Shown piece after piece: positions 1-7,000 of a stretch of DNA of 7,011 nucleotides. Every line of letters begins with the position of its first letter. Position 1 is the first letter of the stretch. A model generated the notes under the pieces. The model was given only the letters and a program-made list of their open reading frames with translations. It did not search any database and was not told the origin of the DNA. A program made the position numbers and the translations under genes. The stretch comes from Pseudomonas graminis (lineage in GTDB: Bacteria > Pseudomonadota > Gammaproteobacteria > Pseudomonadales > Pseudomonadaceae): contig NZ_MTSB01000041.1 in the NCBI RefSeq assembly GCF_002093745.1, positions 1-7,011 of the forward strand, read 5' to 3'.

Positions 1-892
1 CACGGACGACGTGCTCAGCGTGCCGATTGGTCGGCCTATCGACAACCTGAAAACTCACGTCCTCGACGACGGTTTGCTGCCTGCCGCGCAAGGTGTGGCG
101 GCTGAGTTGTATCTGGGCGGTGTTGGTTTGGCGCGTGGCTATCACAACCGGGCGGCGCTCACGGCTGAACGTTTTGTGCCCGATCCGTTTGATGAGCAGG
201 GTGGGCGGCTTTACCGCACCGGCGACCTGGCGCGGTATCGCGACGAGGGTGTGATCGAATACGCCGGGCGTATCGACCATCAGGTGAAGATTCGCGGCCT
301 GCGCATCGAGCTGGGCGAAATCGAAGCCTGCCTGCTGGAGCACGACAGCGTTCAGGAAGCCGTGGTTATCGACGTTGACGGCCCGGCCGGCAAGCAACTG
401 GCGGCGTATCTGGTGGCTGAACAGCGCAGCGATCACCTGCGCGAAGTGCTGAAAGCGCATCTGAAAGAATCGCTGCCGGAGTACATGGTGCCGACGCATT
501 TCATCGTGCTGGACAGCATGCCGCTGACCGCCAACGGCAAGCTGGATCGCCGGGCGCTGCCCGCACCGGACGCCACTCAGTTGCAGCGTCAGTACGTCGC
601 GCCGTCCACTGAGCAGGAAAAGCACATGGCGGCGATCTGGGCCGATGTGTTGCGAGTCGAGCGCGTCGGGCTGAGCGACGATTTCTTCGAACTGGGCGGC
701 CATTCGCTGCTGGCCACGCAACTGATTGCCAGAATCCACACCGGCCTGGGGATCGACATCCCGCTGCGCCTGATTTTCGAGAAACCGCAATTGAACGAAT
801 TTATTCAGGCCTTCGCCAGCAGTGGCCTGTCGCTGACCGAGGACGGCTTGTCCGATATCGAAAAAATGATGAATGAAATGGCGGGTATCTGA
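1..892 (+). CDS. Non-ribosomal peptide synthetase, 3' end (A domain C-terminus + PCP); probable pyoverdine side-chain synthetase
   Basis: This is the C-terminal 296 residues of a larger NRPS. The frame is open from base 2, so the gene starts upstream; the GTG at 11 is internal. Visible in order: an A6-like AELYLGGVGLARGY, A7 YRTGDLARY, A8 with GRIDHQVKIRG and ELGEIE, A9 LPEYMVP, and A10 NGKLDRRALP, whose catalytic Lys is at 539-541. A PCP follows with FFELGGHSLLATQ; the Ser at 704-706 would carry the phosphopantetheine arm. About 60 residues later the protein ends in an acidic, Met-rich tail with no TE or E domain, so it hands an L-configured residue to another protein. The next NRPS starts one base after the stop. 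The specificity pocket lies upstream of the window, so the substrate cannot be read. If this is a P. syringae-type pyoverdine locus, the Lys synthetase or the Thr-Ser synthetase would both fit. The NRPS call is near certain; the pyoverdine assignment is an inference from context. Confidence 0.95.
   Translation, partial: TDDVLSVPIGRPIDNLKTHVLDDGLLPAAQGVAAELYLGGVGLARGYHNRAALTAERFVPDPFDEQGGRLYRTGDLARYRDEGVIEYAGRIDHQVKIRGLRIELGEIEACLLEHDSVQEAVVIDVDGPAGKQLAAYLVAEQRSDHLREVLKAHLKESLPEYMVPTHFIVLDSMPLTANGKLDRRALPAPDATQLQRQYVAPSTEQEKHMAAIWADVLRVERVGLSDDFFELGGHSLLATQLIARIHTGLGIDIPLRLIFEKPQLNEFIQAFASSGLSLTEDGLSDIEKMMNEMAGI
519..543 (+). repeat. 25-bp perfect direct repeat, copy 1 (A10 motif)
   Basis: Bases 519-543 are identical to 3817-3841. 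Both encode the PLTANGKL end of an A domain, including the A10 lysine. The repeat reflects homology between adenylation domains held close by codon bias, and possibly gene conversion. It is not a mobile element. Confidence 0.7.
880..885 (+). promoter_or_regulatory. Weak Shine-Dalgarno-like GGCGGG before the second NRPS gene
   Basis: GGCGGG ends 8 bases before ATG 894 and lies inside the last codons of the upstream gene. It is a poor match to the consensus GGAGG. The stop of the upstream gene (890-892) and the start codon are one base apart, so initiation probably depends partly on translational coupling. The two genes are very likely one operon. Confidence 0.35.
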
Positions 893-893
893 C

Positions 894-1030
894 ATGGACA
901 AGTCTGCAGCAGAGCGTATCGCCCAGCGTTTCACCGGGTTGCCCGTTGAACAGCGCCGGCAGATCCTCGCCAAGATGCACGAAACCGGACAAAGCTTCAG
1001 GCTTCTGCCCATCGCTGTCACCCGGCATGA
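894..1030 (+). other. N-terminal segment ahead of the first C domain (putative docking/leader helix)
   Basis: About 45 residues precede the C domain and are rich in Arg, Gln and Ala with amphipathic spacing (ERIAQRFTGLPVEQRRQIL, then a GQSFRLLPI stretch). Similar leaders begin many Pseudomonas pyoverdine synthetases as I recall them. The upstream protein ends in an acidic tail (EDGLSDIEKMMNEMAGI). A basic N-terminus meeting an acidic C-terminus would suit partner recognition between consecutive synthetases, but this is inference. Confidence 0.45.
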
Positions 1031-4000
1031 TGCCGCGCGTATACCGCTGTCCTACGCTCAGCAGCGCATGCTGTTTCTCTGGCAGATGGAGCCGGACAAC
1101 GCCGCTTACAATGTGCCGATGGCAGTGCGCCTCAATGGCCCGCTGAACCGCCAGGCATTGAGCGCAGCGCTGGACGATCTCGTGCAGCGCCACGAAACCC
1201 TGCGCACCCGGTTTGTTTCCGAGGACGGCGCGTTCTATCAGGAGATTCTTCAGCAGGCGACCGTCGCCCTCGAGTACGCCTCGGTTGAACCCGCCGACAT
1301 CGAACGCCAGGTGCGCGCCGAGCTGCAAAAGCCTTTCGACCTGCTCAGCGGCACCTTGCTGCGGGTCAAACTGTTTCAGCTGGGCGACACCGAGCACGTG
1401 CTGACCGTGTGCATGCATCACATCGTCTCCGATGGCTGGTCCGGCGAAGTGCTTATCCGCGAGTATGTGCAGTTGTATCAGGCGCAGGTTTCCGGGCAGC
1501 CGGCGCCATTGCCCGCGCTGGCGATTCAATACGCCGACTACGCCATCTGGCAGCGCGCCTGGCTGGAAGCCGGGGAGGGCGAGCGGCAACTGGACTACTG
1601 GAAACAGCAACTGGGCACAGAGCATCCGTTGCTGAACCTGCCGCTGGACCACGAGCGTCCACTGCAACCCAGTCAGCGCGGCGCGACGGTGCGTGTTGAC
1701 CTGCCGGAACAGCTCTCTGCACACCTGAAAAGCCAGGCGCGCAACAGCGGCCAGACCTTGTTCATGTTGATGTTGGCGGCGCTGTCAGTGGTGCTGTCGC
1801 GGTTCAGCGGTCAGGCCGACATTCGCATCGGGGCGCCCAATGCCGGGCGCACCCGCAGCGAGCTGGAGGGCCTGATCGGGTTCTTCATCAACACCCAGGT
1901 GCTGCGTGTGCAGGTGGACGAGCGCCAGAGTTTTGCTGAGCTGCTGGATCAAGTGAAACAGGTGGTCACCGGTGCCCAGTCGCATCAGGAGCTGCCGTTT
2001 GAACACCTGGTGGACGCGCTGGCCCCGGAACGCAACCTGGGCCACAACCCGCTGTTCCAGTTCAAGATCAACCAGCATGTGCTGGCCGCTGATGACGGCG
2101 GGCAACGTGTTTCGGGCTTGACTATCGATGAGTTCCCGATGGGCAGCAGCGATGCGCGTTTTGACCTGGCCTTTGACTTCACTGACACGCCGGGCGGCAT
2201 TTGCGGCTACTTCACCTACGCCACCGACCTGTTCGAGCCGCAGACCATCGAGCGCATGGCCGACGCACTGCGCGCCGTGCTGCAAGCGCTGGTCGCGGAC
2301 ACTGACCAGCGTCTGGCCGATCAGCCACAAACCGTCTCGCTGCCGGTCGCTGAACAGACCGCCAATTTTGCCTGTGGTGACTTCCTCAGCCTGTGGCAAC
2401 AGGGCCTGCACATCGGGCGCGGCAAGACTGCCTTGCGCGTTGGCCAGCAGGTGCTGAGCTTTGACGAACTTGAACAACGCAGCAACCAGTTCGCCCGCTA
2501 CCTGCACGCGCAGAACATCAAGCCGGGCATGACCGTTGCGCTGTGCCTGGACCGTTCTGTGGAGTGGGTGGTCAGCCTGTTGGCGGTGCTTAAACTCGGT
2601 GCCGTTTACCTGCCGCTGGACAGCGCGCAACCCGCCGAGCGCCTGCAACAACTGGCCCGTGACAGCGGCGCGGTGTTGCTGATTCACGCGTCTGGCGACA
2701 ACAAGGCCGCGCAGCTCGGCGTGTGCCCGGTGATGGCGTTTGATGCTGCGCTGTGGGCTGATGCCGACAGCCAGGCGCTGGATATTCAGGTCCTGCCCGA
2801 GCAACCGGCTTACATCATCTACACCTCTGGCTCCACCGGGCTGCCCAAAGGCGTGGTGATCAGCCACGGCGCGCTGGCCAACTACGTGCAGGGCGTGCTT
2901 GCGCGCCTGTCGCTGGAGAGCGGGGCGAGCATGGCGATGGTGTCGACCGTGGCGGCAGACCTCGGCCATACGTTGTTATTTGGCGCGCTGGCGTCCGGTC
3001 GCCCGCTGCATTTGTTGTCTCACGAGCAGGCATTCGACCCCGACGGTTTTGCCCGCTACATGGCCGAGCATCAGGTTGAGGTACTGAAAATCGTGCCCAG
3101 CCATTTGCAGGGTTTGCTGCAGGCCGCCCACCCGGCGGACGTGTTGCCGAGCCAATTGCTGATTCTGGGGGGCGAGGCCAGTTCGTGGGCGTTGATCGAG
3201 CAGGTTCGCGCGCTGAAGCCGGGCTGCCGGATCGTCAATCACTACGGCCCGACCGAAACCACGGTCGGCATTCTGACCCATGAAGTGGCCGAGCGCCTGA
3301 GTGGCTGCCGCAGTGTGCCGGTCGGTCAGCCACTGGCCAACGGCAAGGCGCGGGTGTTGGACGCCTACCTGAACCCGGTCGCCGAGCGGGTGGCCGGCGA
3401 GCTGTATCTGGGCGGTCAAGGGTTGGCGCAGGGTTATCTGGGCCGTGCGGCAATGACCGCCGAACGCTTCGTGCCGGACCCGGACGCCGATGGTCAGCGC
3501 CTGTACCGGGCGGGCGACCGCGCGCGCTGGGTGGACGGTGTGCTGGAATACCTGGGCCGTGCGGATGATCAGGTGAAAATTCGCGGTTATCGGGTCGAGC
3601 CGGGCGAAGTCGGTCAGTGGCTGCAAACCCTGGAAAATGTCGCCGAAGCCGTAGTGCTGGCCCAGCCGCTGGAAAGCGACGAAACACGTCTGCAACTGGT
3701 GGCGTACTGCGTCGCAGCAGTCGGTGCGACCTTGAACGTTGAATCCCTGCGTGAGCAACTGGCGGCGCGCCTGCCGGAATACCTGGTGCCCGCGCAGATC
3801 CTGTTGCTCGACAGGCTGCCGCTGACCGCCAACGGCAAGCTTGACAAGCGCGCCTTGCCCAAGCCGGGCGTGGTCAAGCAGCGTTACACCGCACCGGTCG
3901 GCGAGATCGAGGAAAAGCTCGCGGCCGTCTGGGCGGATGTCCTCAAGCTGGAACAGGTCGGCAGCACCGACAACTTCTTCGAACTGGGCGGCGATTCGAT

Positions 4001-7000
4001 CCTCAGCCTGCAAATCATCGCCCGCGCCAAGCGCCAGGGCATCAAGCTCAGCCCCAAGCAACTGTTCGAAAAACAGACCGTCGGCCAACTGGCTTCGGTG
4101 GCCAAGTTGATCGAGAAAAAGCCCGCTGCGGTGGTGGAACAGGTCAGCGGTTCGCTGCCGTTGCTGCCGATTCAGGCGCGCTTCTTCGAACTGGACATTC
4201 CTGAGCGCCAGCACTGGAATCAGGCGCTGATGCTCAAACCTCTGCAAACGCTGGAGGCAACTGCTCTTCACGCTGCACTGACGGCGCTGATCGAACAGCA
4301 CGACGCACTGCGCCTCGGTTTCACCCGGCAAGACGGCCAGTGGCGAGCCACGTTCGGCGCGCTGAACACGCGTGACATGCTGTGGACCCACACGCTGGAG
4401 AGTGTCGAGCGCCTGGCCGAACTGGCCGACGAAGCGCAACGCAGCCTGGACCTGAAAAACGGTCCACTGCTGCGCGCAGTGCTGATCGACCTGCCGCAGG
4501 GCGAGCAGCGGTTGTTGCTGGTGATTCACCACCTGGCGGTGGACGGTGTGTCGTGGCGCGTGCTGCTGGAAGACCTGCAACAGGTGTATCTCGCTATCGA
4601 GGCGGGTCGGCCATTGGCGCTGCCGGCGAAAACCAGCTCACTGAAAAGCTGGGCCGAGCATTTACAGGGCTACGCGCAAAGCGCCGTGCTGGAGCAGGAA
4701 CTGGGTTACTGGCAAGCGCAGTTGCAGGACGTCAGCGATGCTTTGCCATGCGATTACCCACACGGCGGCCAGCAACAGAAACACGCGCTGTCGGTGGTCA
4801 CGCAACTGAATGGCGAACTGACCCGGCAACTGCTGCAAGAAGCGCCGGCGGCCTACCGCACGCAGATCAACGACCTGCTGCTGACCGCGCTGGCGCGAGT
4901 GGTCAGCCGCTGGACCGCGCAGCCGCATGCGCTGATTCGATTGGAAGGGCATGGCCGCGAAGACCTGTTCGACGCACTGGATATTACCCGCACGGTCGGC
5001 TGGTTCAGCAACCTGTACCCGGTCCGGCTCACCCCGCAGGCCACGCTGGCCGATTCGATCATGACCATCAAGGAACAACTGCGCGCAGTGCCTGACAAAG
5101 GCATTGGCTATGGCGCGCTGCGTTATCTGGGCAGCGAACCGGCGCGACAGACGTTGCAGGCGTTGCCGCAGGGCAGCATCGTGTTCAATTACCTGGGGCA
5201 GTTCGACGGTAGCTTTGACGCGCAAGGCGCTTTGTTCACGCCCTCAGCTGACAGCAGCGGCGCGTCGCAGAGTGCCGATGCGCCACTGGCTGCGCCGCTC
5301 AGCATCAATGGTCAGGTCTATGGCGGTGAGTTGCGCCTGAGCTGGACCTTCAGCGGCGCGGTGTTCGAGCGTGACACCGTGCAGCGACTGGCCGATGAAT
5401 ACGCGGTAGAACTGCAACAATTGATTGCGCATTGCACCGCCGAAGGCGTGGCCGGCGTGACCCCGTCGGACTTCCCGCTGGCGCGCCTGAGTCAGTCGCA
5501 GCTGGACGGTTTGCCGATCCCGGCCGGACAGATCGAAGACATCTACCCGCTGGCCCCGATGCAGCAGGGCATGCTGTTTCACACCCTGTTCGAGCAGGGG
5601 GCGGGCAATTACATCAACCAGATGCGTGTTGAAGTCAGCGGGCTGGACGTGCCACGTTTCCGCGCCGCCTGGCAGGCCACGCTGGAGGCCCACGAGGTGC
5701 TGCGCAGCGGTTTTGTCAGCCATCTCGAGCAGTCGCTGCAAGTGGTGTTGCGCGATGTGAGCATGCCGTTTGTCGAACGGGATGCCCTCGCGCACTCAAG
5801 CGCATGGATTGACGACTGGGCCAATGCGGACCGTCAGCAGGGCTTTGATCTGGCCCAAGGCCCGTTGCTGCGGCTGGCTGTGTTGAGAACCGGCGAACAG
5901 ACGCATCAACTGATCTACACCAGCCATCATATCCTCATGGACGGCTGGAGCAGCTCGCGCCTGCTGGGCGAGGTGCTGCAACGCTACAGCGGCCAGACAC
6001 TGCCGAGGCAAGTCAGCCGTTATCGCGATTACATCGAATGGCTGCAGCGTCAGGATGCTGCGCTCAGCGAACGTTTCTGGACCGGCCAGCTGGCCGAACT
6101 GGACGAGCCCACCCGGTTGGTTCAGGCGTTCAAAGCGCCTGAGAACAGGCAGGGGCATGGCGATTACCTGCAACTGATCGATGCCGACAGCACTCGACAG
6201 TTGAGCGAGTTCGCCCGCGAACAGCGCGTCACCCTCAACACGCTGGTGCAGTCCGCCTGGCTGCTGGTGCTGCAACGCTACACCGGCCAGACCAGCGTGA
6301 CTTTCGGCGCTACCGTGGCCGGGCGCCCGGCTGAGCTACCGGGCGTCGAAGAGCAATTGGGGCTGTTCATCAACACCCTGCCGGTGATCGCCAGCCCTCG
6401 CCCGGAACAGCGGGTGGCGGACTGGGTGCAGCAGGTGCAGGCGAAGAACCTAGCCTTGCGCGAGCATGAACACACGCCGTTGTACGACATTCAGCGTTGG
6501 GCCCGCCGTGCTGGCGAGGCGCTGTTCGACAACATTCTGGTGTTCGAAAACTATCCGGTGTCCGAAGCGTTGCAACAGTCCGCGCCGCAGGGGCTGGTGT
6601 TCGGCGGCCTGCACACGCAGGAGCAGACTCATTACCCACTGACCCTGGTGGTCAATCTGGGCGAAACGTTGTCCATGCGTTTCAGCTACGCCTGCGAGTT
6701 TTTCAGCGAGTCGCACATGGCGCAGTTGTCGGCGCATCTGTGGCAGGTTTTGCTGGCGCTGGTGCGTGATCCACAGGCAGCGATTGGCGAACTCGCGTTG
6801 CTGGATGACCACCAACAACAGCAGATTGTCCGCGACTGGAATGCCACGGCTGCTGATTTCCCTGGCGAACACTGCCTGCACAGTTTGATCGAGGCCCAGG
6901 TACAGGCCACACCAGAGGCCCCGGCGCTGATTTTTGCAGCTGAACAACTCAGCTACGCGCAACTCAACGCCCGCGCCAATCAGCTCGCCCATCGCTTGCG

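Noticed and set aside
11..13. GTG as a start codon for the first gene
   Set aside because: The frame is open to base 2, and a gene starting here would begin in the middle of an adenylation domain. It is an internal Val.
4382..5095. 237-codon plus-strand ORF in another frame, and smaller ones at 946, 1213, 1409, 2128, 3841, 5104 and 6497
   Set aside because: They overlap the NRPS frame, which keeps intact catalytic motifs throughout. Their translations are low-complexity, Ala/Arg/Ser-rich and match no family.
5977..6290. Short similar sequences encoding LQRYSGQT (from 5977) and LQRYTGQT (from 6270) in the second C domain
   Set aside because: They fall in different structural parts of the domain and are only a few codons long. 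Chance and codon bias explain them.
4155..6820. Dual C/E domain architecture, which would suggest a lipopeptide synthetase
   Set aside because: A separate complete E domain with the EGHGR, RTVGWF and FNYLGQFD motifs precedes an ordinary DCL domain, and no extended HHxxxxxxxD duplication typical of dual domains was seen at the C-domain starts.
801..6992. A near-continuous chain of long minus-strand ORFs (801-1724, 1785-2969, 2976-4580, 4662-5225, 5244-5795, 5796-6275, 6450-6992)
   Set aside because: All lie in one frame whose codons are exact reverse complements of the sense codons, so stops occur only where the NRPS uses TCA, TTA or CTA (for example TCA at 1785, TTA at 2976 and 4662). Avoidance of those codons in the real gene explains the chain. 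The translations show no domain and are Gln/Arg/His-rich.
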